64,000 nucleotides of DNA from Acidobacteriota bacterium (lineage in GTDB: Bacteria; Acidobacteriota; Thermoanaerobaculia; Gp7-AA8), in assembly GCA_003223645.1 (NCBI GenBank), contig QHVT01000003.1, positions 496,001 to 560,000 on the forward strand, given 5' to 3'. The notes beneath the pieces were generated by a model that saw only the letters and a list, made by a program, of their open reading frames with translations, was not told the DNA's origin and did not search any database. Numbering within the stretch: position 1 is the first letter of the stretch; each line of letters opens with the position of its first letter. The position numbers were made by a program, and so were the translations under genes. Of this stretch, positions 25,302 through 34,700 are shown piece after piece.

Positions 25302-25976
25302 TTAGCTGCATCCTTCAGGGGTCGCTGTTGTCCTCTGTCCATGACGGATTCCGCGTCGCGCGAGCTCGTCCCGGAAGTCGTCCGGAAGCGGCGCGGCGAC
25401 GCGAAGTGGCTGACCTGTCAAAGGATGCGTCATCTCCAACCTGGCAGCGTGCAGCATCGGCCGCCCGCTGTCCCTCTTTCCATAGAGCCAGTCGCCTGCC
25501 AAGGGATGACCGATGGCGGACAGATGCACGCGAATCTGATGAGTTCGTCCGGTCTCGAGCACGACGTCGAGGAGCGAGCCCTGCTTTGTCGCGCATAGCG
25601 GAGCGACATGTGTGACCGCGCGCTTTCCGTTTTCACGAACGGCGAACTTGATCGCACCGGCGCGCGCGATCGGCGCGTCGATCGTCTGCCGCTCGCCGAG
25701 CTCGCCTTCGCAGATGGCGAGATACTGCTTGTGGATCTTTTTCTTCTCAAACTGACGTGTGATACGCACGTTGAGGTCCGCGCGTTTCGAGAAAAAGATC
25801 ACGCCGCTCGTGCCGCGGTCGAGCCGCTGCATCAAGTACGCCCCCGGCGCATGCGCCTGCACTTCGGCGTGAAGGTACGGCTCGTCCGGCTCATGCATGC
25901 GTTGTTGCACGACGATTCCCGCAGGCTTGTTGATGAAGATGAGGGCGTCATCCTCGAAGAGGATTTGCAGTCGCAC
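25302..25976 (-). CDS. RluA-family RNA pseudouridine synthase
   Basis: 224 residues. The catalytic motif is LMQRLDRGTSGVIFF (Asp near residue 53), with ILFEDDALIFINKPAGIVV at the start and ETGRTHQIRVHLSAIGHPLAGD in the C-terminal half: all RluA-type signatures. It isomerises uridine to pseudouridine in rRNA or tRNA. No S4 domain is present, so it is a short form (RluA/TruC/YqcB size). Single gene. Confidence 0.92.
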   Translation of the reverse strand: MRLQILFEDDALIFINKPAGIVVQQRMHEPDEPYLHAEVQAHAPGAYLMQRLDRGTSGVIFFSKRADLNVRITRQFEKKKIHKQYLAICEGELGERQTIDAPIARAGAIKFAVRENGKRAVTHVAPLCATKQGSLLDVVLETGRTHQIRVHLSAIGHPLAGDWLYGKRDSGRPMLHAARLEMTHPLTGQPLRVAAPLPDDFRDELARRGIRHGQRTTATPEGCS

Positions 25977-26035
25977 AGTCGCATCGTCGCATAGAGGTTC
26001 CTGTGCGGCCCACGCGGTTCGTGTCAGGAAAAACA

Positions 26036-26095
26036 GTGGAGCGGCGGGCTCTTAGCCCGCTGAGGACCCGGCGGGCTAAGAGCCCGCCGCTCCAC
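26036..26095. repeat. Palindromic repeat, GTGGAGCGGC family
   Basis: GTGGAGCGGCGGGCTCTTAG... pairs with ...CTAAGAGCCCGCCGCTCCAC, about 26 bases per arm and an 8-base loop. It ends five bases before the stop codon of the first NamZ gene and can serve as its terminator. Confidence 0.93.
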
Positions 26096-26100
26096 CTTAA

Positions 26101-27318
26101 TTATGCGGTACGAATGTTCGACACCGTCGCGAGCTGCTCGTAGTCGCTGATCCGCGGCCGCGCGCTGTCGAACGCCCGTTCGTCCGCTTCCCACGTCGTG
26201 AACCACTCGCGGACGTCGTCGATCGTGCCGCGCTCGACGAGCAGCTGATAGCGGCTCGAGCGAATCAGCGCGTCGATCGCCGCACAGTGCGCGAACTCGT
26301 ATTGGCTGGAGCGCCATGCGAACTTCTCGCGGTTGATGTCGCGCGTGACTTTCAATGCGAGCAGTCCCGCGCGCACGGGGCGGAACTTCTGCGCGTCGGT
26401 GACGTGCACCCACACGCCGCCGCACAATTCCTTCGCGTGCTTCTGAAACGTCGGCGTGAAGACATGCGGGCGGAAGAGCACTCCTTCGAGTTGCAATTCA
26501 TTGAGCCGGTCCGACAGCTCGAACGAATCGAGCCATGGCGCGCCGAAGGCGTCGAATGGATAGGTCGTCCCGCGCGCCTCGCTGATGTTCGTCGCCTCCC
26601 AGAAACACGTTCCGGGATAGAGCAGCGCCGCGCGCGGCGACGGCATGTTCGGCGACGGCGGCACCCACGCGAGTCCGGTCTCGTCCCACGACATCGACCG
26701 CCGCCACCCTTCCATCGGAATCGTGACGAGATCGCAGTCGAAGTGCATCGTGTCGTTCGCCAGAATCGCGAGCTCCGCGATCGTCATGCCGTGGCGGTTC
26801 GGGACCGGAAGATTTCCGACGAAGGAGATGTAGGGCTCGTGGAAGTTGATCGGGCCTTCGATGAGAACGCCGCCGATGGGATTCGGGCGATCGCAGACGA
26901 TGATCGGGACGCCGAGGTCTTTGGCGACGCCCATGAGTTTGAGGAGAGAGGCCGCGTAGGTGTAGTAGCGCGCGCCGACGTCCTGGATGTCGGCGACGAG
27001 CACGTCGCAATCAGCGACCGCCCGCGGATCGGGACTCAGGAAGCGCGGATTGTCCGCATCGTAGGAGCGCACCATCGTGACACGCTCCGACCGCCGCCAC
27101 CCGTCCTCGCGAATCGCCGCCATGTACTGCGCATCGCCCCAGAACCCGTGTTCGGGCGCGAAGACCGTGATGTGCCGGCACTCGCCGCGCTCGAGCAGCT
27201 CATCGAGCGCAAAGCGGAACGCGGACGTGATCGACGCGTAGTTGGCGAGGAAGCCGACGCGCTTGCCGCGGATGTGATCGAGATGATGGTCGAGGAGGAC
27301 TTCGAGGCCGGTGCGCAT
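26101..27318 (-). CDS. Exo-beta-N-acetylmuramidase NamZ-like (DUF1343), copy 1
   Basis: 405 residues from ATG 27,316-27,318, which starts at the domain itself; the frame runs upstream through the GGATGGC palindrome. Conserved DUF1343 blocks are visible: GKRVGFLANYASIT, VFAPEHGFWG, VADIQDVGARYYTY, VCDRPNPIGG, PNRHGMTIAELA and EGWRRSMSWDETGLAWVPPS. NamZ enzymes remove terminal MurNAc from peptidoglycan fragments during wall recycling. No signal peptide is evident in this start choice. A paralogue follows immediately upstream on the same strand. Confidence 0.9.
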   Translation of the reverse strand: MRTGLEVLLDHHLDHIRGKRVGFLANYASITSAFRFALDELLERGECRHITVFAPEHGFWGDAQYMAAIREDGWRRSERVTMVRSYDADNPRFLSPDPRAVADCDVLVADIQDVGARYYTYAASLLKLMGVAKDLGVPIIVCDRPNPIGGVLIEGPINFHEPYISFVGNLPVPNRHGMTIAELAILANDTMHFDCDLVTIPMEGWRRSMSWDETGLAWVPPSPNMPSPRAALLYPGTCFWEATNISEARGTTYPFDAFGAPWLDSFELSDRLNELQLEGVLFRPHVFTPTFQKHAKELCGGVWVHVTDAQKFRPVRAGLLALKVTRDINREKFAWRSSQYEFAHCAAIDALIRSSRYQLLVERGTIDDVREWFTTWEADERAFDSARPRISDYEQLATVSNIRTA

Positions 27319-27351
27319 GAAACGGACGGAAGCACAAATTGCGCCGTGTGG

Positions 27352-27437
27352 GGATGGCAGATGGCAGATGGCAGATGGCGAACGGCGTTTCTTCTGCCAT
27401 CCGCCATCCGCCATCTGCCATCCGCCATCCGCCATCC
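27352..27437. repeat. GGATGGC-word palindrome
   Basis: Left arm 27,352-27,379 is four GGATGGCAGATGGC-type words; right arm 27,396-27,437 is six GCCATCC/GCCATCT words. It fills the gap between the two NamZ genes. Confidence 0.95.
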
Positions 27438-27439
27438 AT

Positions 27440-28612
27440 TCAATCGCGATACAACAGAAACTCCTCCCTCATCCGCGCGAACTCGCGCAGCGGCTCCTCC
27501 CACTCCGCCACCCAGTCATCGACGTTGCCGCCGCGCTCGACGAGCTCGCGGTAGCGCGCGCTGCCGGCGAGGAGGTCGATCGCCAGTCGATCGGAGACGA
27601 ACTCGTAGGTTTCCGTTCGCCACTTGAACTCGTCGGGGTTCAGGTCGCGTGCGACTCTCACGCACCAGAGTCCCGTGCGGTACGGCTCGAAGAGCGCGCG
27701 GTTGGTGACGTGCAGTTCCACGCCGCCGCAGACGCGGCCCTGGTGTTTGTGAAACGTCGGGAGAAAAAAGTGCGGGCGGAAGCGGACGCCGGGGAGGTCG
27801 ACAGAATTGAGGCGGTCGGCGAGCTTGAACGAGTCGAGCCACGGCGCGCCGAAAAACTCGAACGGATGCGTCGTTCCGCGCCCTTCGCTGAGGTTCGTGC
27901 CTTCGACGAGGCACATGCCGGGATAGACGGTCGCGGTGTAGACCGTCGGCATGTTCGGCGAGGGGATGACCCACGGCAGATCGGTGTCGCCCCACCACAT
28001 CGAGCGGCGCCAGCCTTTCATCGGCACGACGACGAGGTTGGACTTGTAGAAGCGGTTGAACCACCGCGCGAGCTCGCCCGCGGTCATGCCGTGCCGCGTC
28101 GGCAGGGGAAACATGCCGACGAACGATGAGTAGTCGTCCTCGCGGATGTTGCCTTCGATGTGCGCGCCGTCGATCGGATTCGGGCGATCGAGGACGATGA
28201 CCTGGAGGCCGAGGGGTGCGGCGGCGCGCATGCAGAGCGCCATCGTGTAGATGAAGGTGTAGTAGCGCGAGCCGATGTCCTGGAGATCGATCACCAGCGC
28301 GTCGAGCGTGCGCAGCACCTCGCGTCGCGGCGCGAGATCGGCTTCGCTTTTTCCGTAGAGCGAATAGACGGGAAGGGCGGTGAGCGGATCCGTCGAGTGC
28401 TCGACGTGCGCCATGTCCTGCGCCTCGCCCCACACACCGTGCTCCGGGCCGAAGAGTGCGGTCAGCTTCCAGCCGCGGCCGGAGTGCAGCAGCTTGACCG
28501 CGTGCTGCAGATTGCGCGTGACGCCGCTCTGATTCGTGACGAGACCGATGCGTTTGCCGTGGAGAAGGGACGGCTCATCCATCAGAACCTCGAGGCCGGG
28601 AAGAACGCTCAT
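27440..28612 (-). CDS. Exo-beta-N-acetylmuramidase NamZ-like (DUF1343), copy 2
   Basis: 390 residues. Same blocks as its neighbour: GKRIGLVTNQSGVT, LFGPEHGVWG, VIDLQDIGSRYYTF, VLDRPNPIDG, PTRHGMTAGELA, GWRRSMWWGDTDLPWVIPS. It is closer than copy 1 to the canonical family (QSGVT and PEHG intact). Lacks an obvious signal peptide. The two paralogues are separated only by a palindrome and likely act together on muropeptides. Confidence 0.92.
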   Translation of the reverse strand: MSVLPGLEVLMDEPSLLHGKRIGLVTNQSGVTRNLQHAVKLLHSGRGWKLTALFGPEHGVWGEAQDMAHVEHSTDPLTALPVYSLYGKSEADLAPRREVLRTLDALVIDLQDIGSRYYTFIYTMALCMRAAAPLGLQVIVLDRPNPIDGAHIEGNIREDDYSSFVGMFPLPTRHGMTAGELARWFNRFYKSNLVVVPMKGWRRSMWWGDTDLPWVIPSPNMPTVYTATVYPGMCLVEGTNLSEGRGTTHPFEFFGAPWLDSFKLADRLNSVDLPGVRFRPHFFLPTFHKHQGRVCGGVELHVTNRALFEPYRTGLWCVRVARDLNPDEFKWRTETYEFVSDRLAIDLLAGSARYRELVERGGNVDDWVAEWEEPLREFARMREEFLLYRD

Positions 28613-28687
28613 CGGACGACCGCCCGCGCCAATGATGAAGGGCGATCGATGAAAGAGGAATCTTTGCTGCTCGACCGCCCGCGCCAG

Positions 28688-28773
28688 CGATGAAGGATGA
28701 AGGATGAAGGATGAAGGATGAAGCTACGCGAGCACTGATTCATCTTTCATCCTTCATCTTTCATCCTTCATCG
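28688..28773. repeat. GGATGAA-word palindrome
   Basis: CGATGAAGGATGAAGGATGAAG... (28,688-28,723) pairs with ...CATCTTTCATCCTTCATCG (28,741-28,773) across a loop of about 17 bases. The left arm is five tandem 7-bp words. It lies between the second NamZ gene and moaB, both on the minus strand. Confidence 0.95.
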
Positions 28774-28799
28774 TTAGCGCGCTCGCGATGCACTACGCC

Positions 28800-29285
28800 T
28801 CAAGCACTTTCATGCTCCGTATCGCCGCCCAACAACTGCAGCGCGTGCGGCACCAGATGCATCACCGCTTCCAAATTTTCGACAGCTCCGCGAACGCTCC
28901 CCGGCACATTCACGACGAGCGCCGGCCCGTGCGTGCATGCGCCGCCGCGCGAGAGCGCGGCCATCGGCGTTTTCTGCAGCGATGCCGCGCGCATCAGTTC
29001 TCCGAATCCCGGCACGATGCGGTCGCACACGCGCTGCGTCGCCTCCGGCGTGAAGTCGCGCGGGCCGACGCCGGTGCCGCCGGTCGTCACGACGAGGCGC
29101 GCGCCCTTGTCGACCGCGTGCAGGATCGCGCCGCCGATCACGTCGATTTCATCCGGCACGACAACGACGGGATCGACTTCGCAGCCGTGCTGCTCGAGAA
29201 ACTCGCGCACGGCCGGACCGGAGCGGTCCTCTCGCGTGCCGTTTGCAGCGGAGTCGGAACAGGTGATCACCCGCGCGCGTATCAT
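28800..29285 (-). CDS. moaB: Molybdenum cofactor biosynthesis protein MoaB/MogA
   Basis: 161 residues. VITCSDSAANGTREDRSGP, LVVTTGGTGVGPRDFTPEAT and VVNVPGSVRGAVENLEAV are the MoaB/MogA signatures that bind molybdopterin and catalyse adenylylation before molybdate insertion. Full length for the family. Divergent from queA with a 14-bp gap, so the two promoters must overlap the coding ends. Confidence 0.92.
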   Translation of the reverse strand: MIRARVITCSDSAANGTREDRSGPAVREFLEQHGCEVDPVVVVPDEIDVIGGAILHAVDKGARLVVTTGGTGVGPRDFTPEATQRVCDRIVPGFGELMRAASLQKTPMAALSRGGACTHGPALVVNVPGSVRGAVENLEAVMHLVPHALQLLGGDTEHESA

Positions 29286-29299
29286 CGCGCGCGATTCTA

Positions 29300-30337
29300 A
29301 TGTTGCGCAGCGACTTCGCGTACGACTTGCCGGAAGATTTGATCGCGCAGGAGCCGCGCGAGCGCGGCCGCTCTCGCATGCTCGTGCTCACGCCGCCGTC
29401 GCGCATCGAGCACGACACGTTCGCGAATTTTCCCGCGCGCCTGCAGGCCGGCGACGTGCTCGTGCTCAACGACACGCGCGTGATTCCGGCGCGGCTCTAC
29501 GCGCAGCCGAAAGGCGCGATGAAGAACGCGATCGAGTTTCTGCTGACGCGCGAGCGCGAGCCGGACGTTTGGGAGACGTGGTGCCGTCCGGCGAAGCGCG
29601 TGAAGCCGGGTGACGTCGTGACGTTTTCCGACTCGCTGCGCGCGACGATTCTCGAAAAGGACGAAGGCACGGTCGTGATCCGCTTCGAGGGAGATGTCGC
29701 CGAGGTCGAGCGACTCGGGGTGCCGCCCCTGCCGCCGTACATCGTGCGCGACGCGCCGCGCGAGAGCGACAAGGAGTCGTATCAAACGGTCTACGCGACC
29801 GAGCGCGGCGCGATCGCGGCGCCGACGGCGGGCTTGCATTTCACGCAAACGATTCTCGACGAGATCGCATCGCGCGGCGTCGAGATCGTGCGCGTCACGC
29901 TGCACGTCGGCATCGGCACGTTCAAGCCGGTGAAAGTCGATCGTCTCGAAGAGCACCGGATGGATTCCGAGCGCTACGAGATCAGCGAAGACGCGGCGGC
30001 GAGTTTGAATCGCGCGCTGAACGAAAAGCGCGCGATCGTCGCGGTCGGCACGACCAGCGTGCGGACGTTGGAGAGCGCGGTTCGAGCGGGGGAGGGACGA
30101 TTCGCCGCGGGACGCGCGGAGACATCGATCTTCATCACGCCGAGATTCGAGTTCCAGGCCGTGGACAAGCTGTTGACGAACTTTCACCTTCCGGAGTCGA
30201 CATTGTTGATGTTAGTTAGCGCCTTCGCCGGTGCCGAGGCGATACGTTTGGCGTATGCGGAGGCCATCGAACAGCGGTACTTTTTCTACAGCTACGGCGA
30301 CTGCATGTTCATTGCGCGAAGGAGTGACGCGGCGTGA
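29300..30337 (+). CDS. queA: S-adenosylmethionine:tRNA ribosyltransferase-isomerase
   Basis: 345 residues starting MLRSDFAYDLPEDLIAQEP. The family blocks DVLVLNDTRVIPARLY, PPYIVRDAPRESDKESYQTVYA, GAIAAPTAGLHFT, HVGIGTFKPVK and ETSIFITPRFEFQAVD are all present. It transfers the ribosyl part of SAM to preQ1 in tRNA, forming epoxyqueuosine. Its last 14 bases overlap the GTG of the aldo/keto reductase gene. Confidence 0.96.
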   Translation: MLRSDFAYDLPEDLIAQEPRERGRSRMLVLTPPSRIEHDTFANFPARLQAGDVLVLNDTRVIPARLYAQPKGAMKNAIEFLLTREREPDVWETWCRPAKRVKPGDVVTFSDSLRATILEKDEGTVVIRFEGDVAEVERLGVPPLPPYIVRDAPRESDKESYQTVYATERGAIAAPTAGLHFTQTILDEIASRGVEIVRVTLHVGIGTFKPVKVDRLEEHRMDSERYEISEDAAASLNRALNEKRAIVAVGTTSVRTLESAVRAGEGRFAAGRAETSIFITPRFEFQAVDKLLTNFHLPESTLLMLVSAFAGAEAIRLAYAEAIEQRYFFYSYGDCMFIARRSDAA

Positions 30338-31238
30338 AGTGCTGGCGGTTCTCGCGTTTGGAGCGGTGCGCGCCTCCGGCGCGCTCCCGCCCACAGGCGC
30401 GCCGGAGGCGCGCACCACTCCGTTGATCCGCAAGATCCCATCCACCGGCGAACAGCTCCCCGTCATCGGCCTCGGCAGCTGGATCACCTTCAACGTCGGC
30501 GACGACGTCGCCGCGCGCAATCAATGCACGGAAGTCGTGCGTGCATTTGTGTCGGCCGGCGGCCGCGTCATCGACTCTTCGCCGATGTACGGCTCGTCGC
30601 AGGAAACGATCGGCTACGCCCTCGGGAAGCTCGCTCATCCGAACGTGTTCTCGGCCGACAAGGTGTGGACGTCGTCGCAGGGCGCGGGACAGATCGAAGA
30701 GTCGCGCCGGCATTGGGGCGTGCCGCGTTTCGATCTGCTGCAGGTGCACAACCTTCTCGGTTGGGACGATCACCTGCCGCTGCTGTTCTCGATGAAGAAG
30801 GCCGGGCATCTGCGCTACGTGGGCGTCACGACGTCGCACGGACGGCGGCTCGAAGAGCTCGAACAGATCATGCGCAAAGAGCCGCTCGATTTCATCCAGC
30901 TCACCTACAACCCGATCGAGCGCGAGCCGGAGCAGCGCATCCTGCCGCTGGCGATGCAGCGTCGGATCGCCGTGATCATCAATCGTCCGTTCAATCAGGG
31001 CGAACTGCTCGACGATCTCGCGAGCCATCCACTTCCAAACTGGGCGCGCGACGTTGACGCGCGCAGCTGGGCGCAGCTCATTCTCAAGTTCATCATCACG
31101 CATCCGGCCGTCACCTGCGTGATTCCCGCGACGAGCGTCCCCTCGCACGCGCGGGAAAACGTCGACGCCGCGCGCGGCCGCATGCCCGACGCCGCGATGC
31201 GCAAGCGCATCGCCGACACGATTGCGAGTCTTGTCTGA
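30324..31238 (+). CDS. Aldo/keto reductase with Tat-like leader
   Basis: 304 residues from GTG 30,324, chosen because it gives VTRREVLAVLAFGAV, a twin-Arg-like leader, and sits on a GAAGGAG ribosome site. The TIM-barrel signatures are FVSAGGRVIDSSPMYGSS with the catalytic Asp and Tyr, DLLQVHNLLGWDD, YVGVTTSHGRR and CVIPATSVPSHARENVDAA (cofactor loop). A 61-bp palindrome encoding VRASGALPPTGAPEARTTP is inserted in frame right after the leader. Substrate unknown. Cotranscribed with queA. Confidence 0.88.
   Translation: MTRREVLAVLAFGAVRASGALPPTGAPEARTTPLIRKIPSTGEQLPVIGLGSWITFNVGDDVAARNQCTEVVRAFVSAGGRVIDSSPMYGSSQETIGYALGKLAHPNVFSADKVWTSSQGAGQIEESRRHWGVPRFDLLQVHNLLGWDDHLPLLFSMKKAGHLRYVGVTTSHGRRLEELEQIMRKEPLDFIQLTYNPIEREPEQRILPLAMQRRIAVIINRPFNQGELLDDLASHPLPNWARDVDARSWAQLILKFIITHPAVTCVIPATSVPSHARENVDAARGRMPDAAMRKRIADTIASLV
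30360..30420. repeat. Palindromic repeat inside the aldo/keto reductase gene
   Basis: GGAGCGGTGCGCGCCTCCGG... pairs with ...CCGGAGGCGCGCACCACTCC, 24 of 25 bases, with a loop of about 11 bases. It resembles the GTGGAGCGGC family at its ends. It is in frame in the coding sequence, between the leader and the first barrel strand. Confidence 0.88.
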
Positions 31239-31756
31239 TGTCGGAGTGGTGGACGTACCGCCTCTCGGACTTTCTGATGTTCTCGCAGCGGACGTACAAC
31301 CGCCTGTTCGAGCGCTACAACCATGATGTGTGGCCGCTGCACCTCGTCGCGATCGCGATCGGCGTTCTCATTCTTTGGTTGGCGCGCAGCGGGCAGCGGG
31401 TAGCGGGCAGGGTGACGTCGATCCTGCTCGCCATCTCGTGGCTCTGGATCGCGTACGCGTTCTTCTGGCAGCGCTTCGCGTCGATTCACACCTACGCGAA
31501 ATGGTTCGCCATCGCGTTCGCACTCGAAGCGATCCTCCTCCTCGCGCTGCCATCTGCCATCCGCCATCCGCCATCCATCGTGATCGCGCTCATCCTCCTC
31601 TACGCGCTGATCCCGCCACGCCACGAAACCTTCGGCCTCGCGCCCGATCCCACCGCCCTCGCCACCATCGTCCTCACGCGCTGGCCGCTGCGCATCATTC
31701 CGATTGCCTGGTGCGCGTTCAGCGCCGCCACCCTCTTGGCAATGGCAACGCGATAG
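31238..31756 (+). CDS. DUF6064-like membrane protein
   Basis: 172 residues; the ATG overlaps the upstream TGA (TGATG). The N-terminus SEWWTYRLSDFLMFSQRTYNRLFERYN and the following four or five hydrophobic helices match the DUF6064 family, which has unknown function. Two loops are made of repeat words also found between genes: SGQRVAGRV (GCGGGCAGCGGGTAGCGGGCAG) and PSAIRHPPSI (GCCATCTGCCATCCGCCATCC), so microsatellite-type DNA has entered the gene in frame. Confidence 0.82.
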   Translation: MSEWWTYRLSDFLMFSQRTYNRLFERYNHDVWPLHLVAIAIGVLILWLARSGQRVAGRVTSILLAISWLWIAYAFFWQRFASIHTYAKWFAIAFALEAILLLALPSAIRHPPSIVIALILLYALIPPRHETFGLAPDPTALATIVLTRWPLRIIPIAWCAFSAATLLAMATR

Positions 31757-31773
31757 CGATACGGTTCGCGGCC

Positions 31774-34700
31774 ATGAAGAGAATCGCCGCGCTCTTGATC
31801 GTCGCATTCCTCGCCGCACCCCTCATTCCCCAAACTCCGCCCCCCACACCTCCGACCGACAAGAAAGCGGAACCGAAGAAACCGGAGAAAGCCGAGCAGG
31901 AGCCGCGTCCGGTCGAACAGGAACAGCAGAAGAAAGAGTCGCAATCGAAAGACGCGCCCGCTCCATCCGCGGCGCTGCCGACTCCCGCAGGCGCAGTCGC
32001 TCCCGCGAGCGAGCCTGAGAAAAAAGACGAAAAGTGGGACGTCAACAATCCGCCCGGTCCGTCGCACGACGTCGACATCAACGTCACGGAAGGAACGTGG
32101 CTGAGTCTCGACGTGAGTCCCGACGGAAAGGAAATCGCGTTCGATCTCCTCGGCGATCTCTACACGATTCCGATGACCGGCGGCGAAGCGAAGGCGCTCA
32201 CCAGCGGCGTCGCGTGGGACATGCAGCCGCGCTATTCGCCGAACGGAAAGTGGATCGCGTTCACGTCGGACCGCAGCGGCGGCGACAACATCTGGATTCT
32301 TGACCGCGAAGCGATCAAACAGGCGAAAACCGAGCCGGAGGCTTTGCCAGCCAACGCAGCCGGCCGTGCCGGCCGCGACGACTCGAATCCGAAGCAGGTC
32401 TCGAAGGAGTCGTTCCGTCTTCTCAACGAGCCGAACTGGAGTCCCGACTCCGAGTTCCTCGTCGCGCGCAAGCACTTCACCTCCGAGCGCTCCCTCGGCG
32501 CGGGCGAGATGTGGCTCTACCACCGCAGCGGCGGCGACGGCCTGCAGATGACGAAGAAGCGCACGGACCAGAAGGACAGCGGCGAGCCGGTGTTCTCGCC
32601 GGACGGTCAATATCTTTACTTCAGCGACGACATCACGCCGGGACAGATATTCGAGTACAACAAAGATCCCAACAAAGAGGTCTACGTGATCCAGCGGCTC
32701 GACCGCGAGAGTGGCGAGATCGAGCGCTACGTCACCGGCCCGGGCGGATCGGTGCGTCCGACGCCGTCGCCGGACGGCAAGTCGCTCGCGTTCATCCGCC
32801 GCGTGCGCTACAAGTCGACGCTCTTCGTGCGCGACCTCGAGTCGGGACGCGAGACGCCGCTGTACGACGGGCTCGATCGCGACATGCAGGAGACGTGGTC
32901 GATTCACGGCCTCTATCCGTCGATGGCGTGGACACCCGACAACAAGTCGATCGTCTTCTGGGCCGGCGGCCACTTCCATCGCATCGACGTCGCATCGAAG
33001 CAGGTGACGGACATCCCGTTTCACGTGAAGTCGACGCGCCGCGTGACGGAAGCGGTGCGCTTCCCGATCGAAGTCGCGCCATCGAACTTCAACGTGAAGA
33101 TGCTGCGCTGGGTCGAAGTCTCGCCGCGCGGCAATCAGGTTCTCTATCAGGCCCTCGGCTACATCTACGTTCGCGACCTGCCGAATGGCACGCCGCATCG
33201 ATTGACGCGACAAACCGATCACTTCGAGTTCTATCCATCATGGTCGCGCGACGGAAAGTGGATCGTGTACACGACGTGGAACGACGAGACGTTCGGATCG
33301 GTGCGCGTCGCGCCGGCAACGGGTGGTGACGGGCGCGTCGTCACGCCGCAGCCCGGCCATTACCTCGAGCCCGCGTTTTCACCCGACGGAACGAAGATCG
33401 CGTATCGAACGACGACCGACGGCTTCCTCACGAGCGCGCTCTGGTCCGCCGATCCCGCAATCTATGTGATTCCGACGGCGGGAGGAAAACCGAAGCTCGT
33501 GTCGAAGAAAGGCGCGCTGCCGCAGTTCGGCGCGTCGAACGACCGCGTCTTCTTCATGACGTTCGAAGACGAGGGCAAGCGCGCGCTGCGCTCGGTCGAC
33601 ATCGACGGCGGTGACGAACGCACGCACGTCATTTCCGCGTTCGCGACCGACTTCGCAATCTCGCCGGATGAAAAGTGGCTCGCGTGGACGGAGAAGTTTC
33701 GCGCGCGCATCACGCCGTTCGTGCGCACCGGCAAGACGATCGACATCAGTCCGGACATGAAGACGATTCCGTCGGCGACCGTGTCGCGCGACACCGGCGA
33801 ATACATCCACTGGTCCGGCGATTCGAAACGCCTGTACTGGTCTCTTGGCGCCGAATTGTTCTCACGCGACCTGAAAGACGCGTTCGCATTTCTCGACGGC
33901 GCACCCGAGAAACTGCCGGAGCCGCCGGCGGCCGGCATCAACATCGGCTTCTCGCAAAGCTACGACGTTCCGTCCGGCAAGCTCGCGCTCACCGGCGCGC
34001 GCATCATCACCATGAAGGGTGACGAGGTGATCGAGAACGGCACGATCGTCATCGATCGCAATCGCATCGCCGCGGTCGGCGCGAACGTCAGCGTGCCGTC
34101 GGACGCGAAAGTGATCGACGTCGCCGGCAAGACCATCATGCCCGGCATCATCGACGTGCACTGGCACGGCTCGATGGGCTCCGAGCAGATCACGCCGCAG
34201 CAGAGCTGGATCAACTACGCCGCGCTCGGATACGGCGTGACGACGCTGCACGATCCGTCGAACGACACCGCGGAGATTTTCGCGTCGAGCGAGCTCGCCA
34301 AAGCGGGGTTGATCGTCGCGCCGCGCATCTTCTCCACCGGCACGATCCTCTACGGCGCGAAGGCGCCGTTCAAAGCCGACATCGACAAGCTCGACGACGC
34401 GATCTCGCATCTGCGGCGCATGAAAGCCGTCGGCGCGTTCAGCGTGAAGAGCTACAACCAGCCGCGCCGCGACCAGCGCCAGCAGATCATCGCGGCCGCA
34501 CGCCAATTGCAAATGATGGTCGTGCCCGAGGGCGGATCGCTCTTCGAGCACAACATGACGATGGTCGTCGACGGACACACCGGCGTCGAGCACTCGATCC
34601 CGGTCGCGAAGATTTACGACGACGTCGTGCAGCTCTGGAGTCACACGAGAGTCGGCTACACGCCGACGCTCATCGTCGGCTACGGCGGCAACTGGGGCGA

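Noticed and set aside
31600-33222. 540-codon minus-strand frame
   Set aside because: Shadow of the propeller-amidohydrolase, no motifs.
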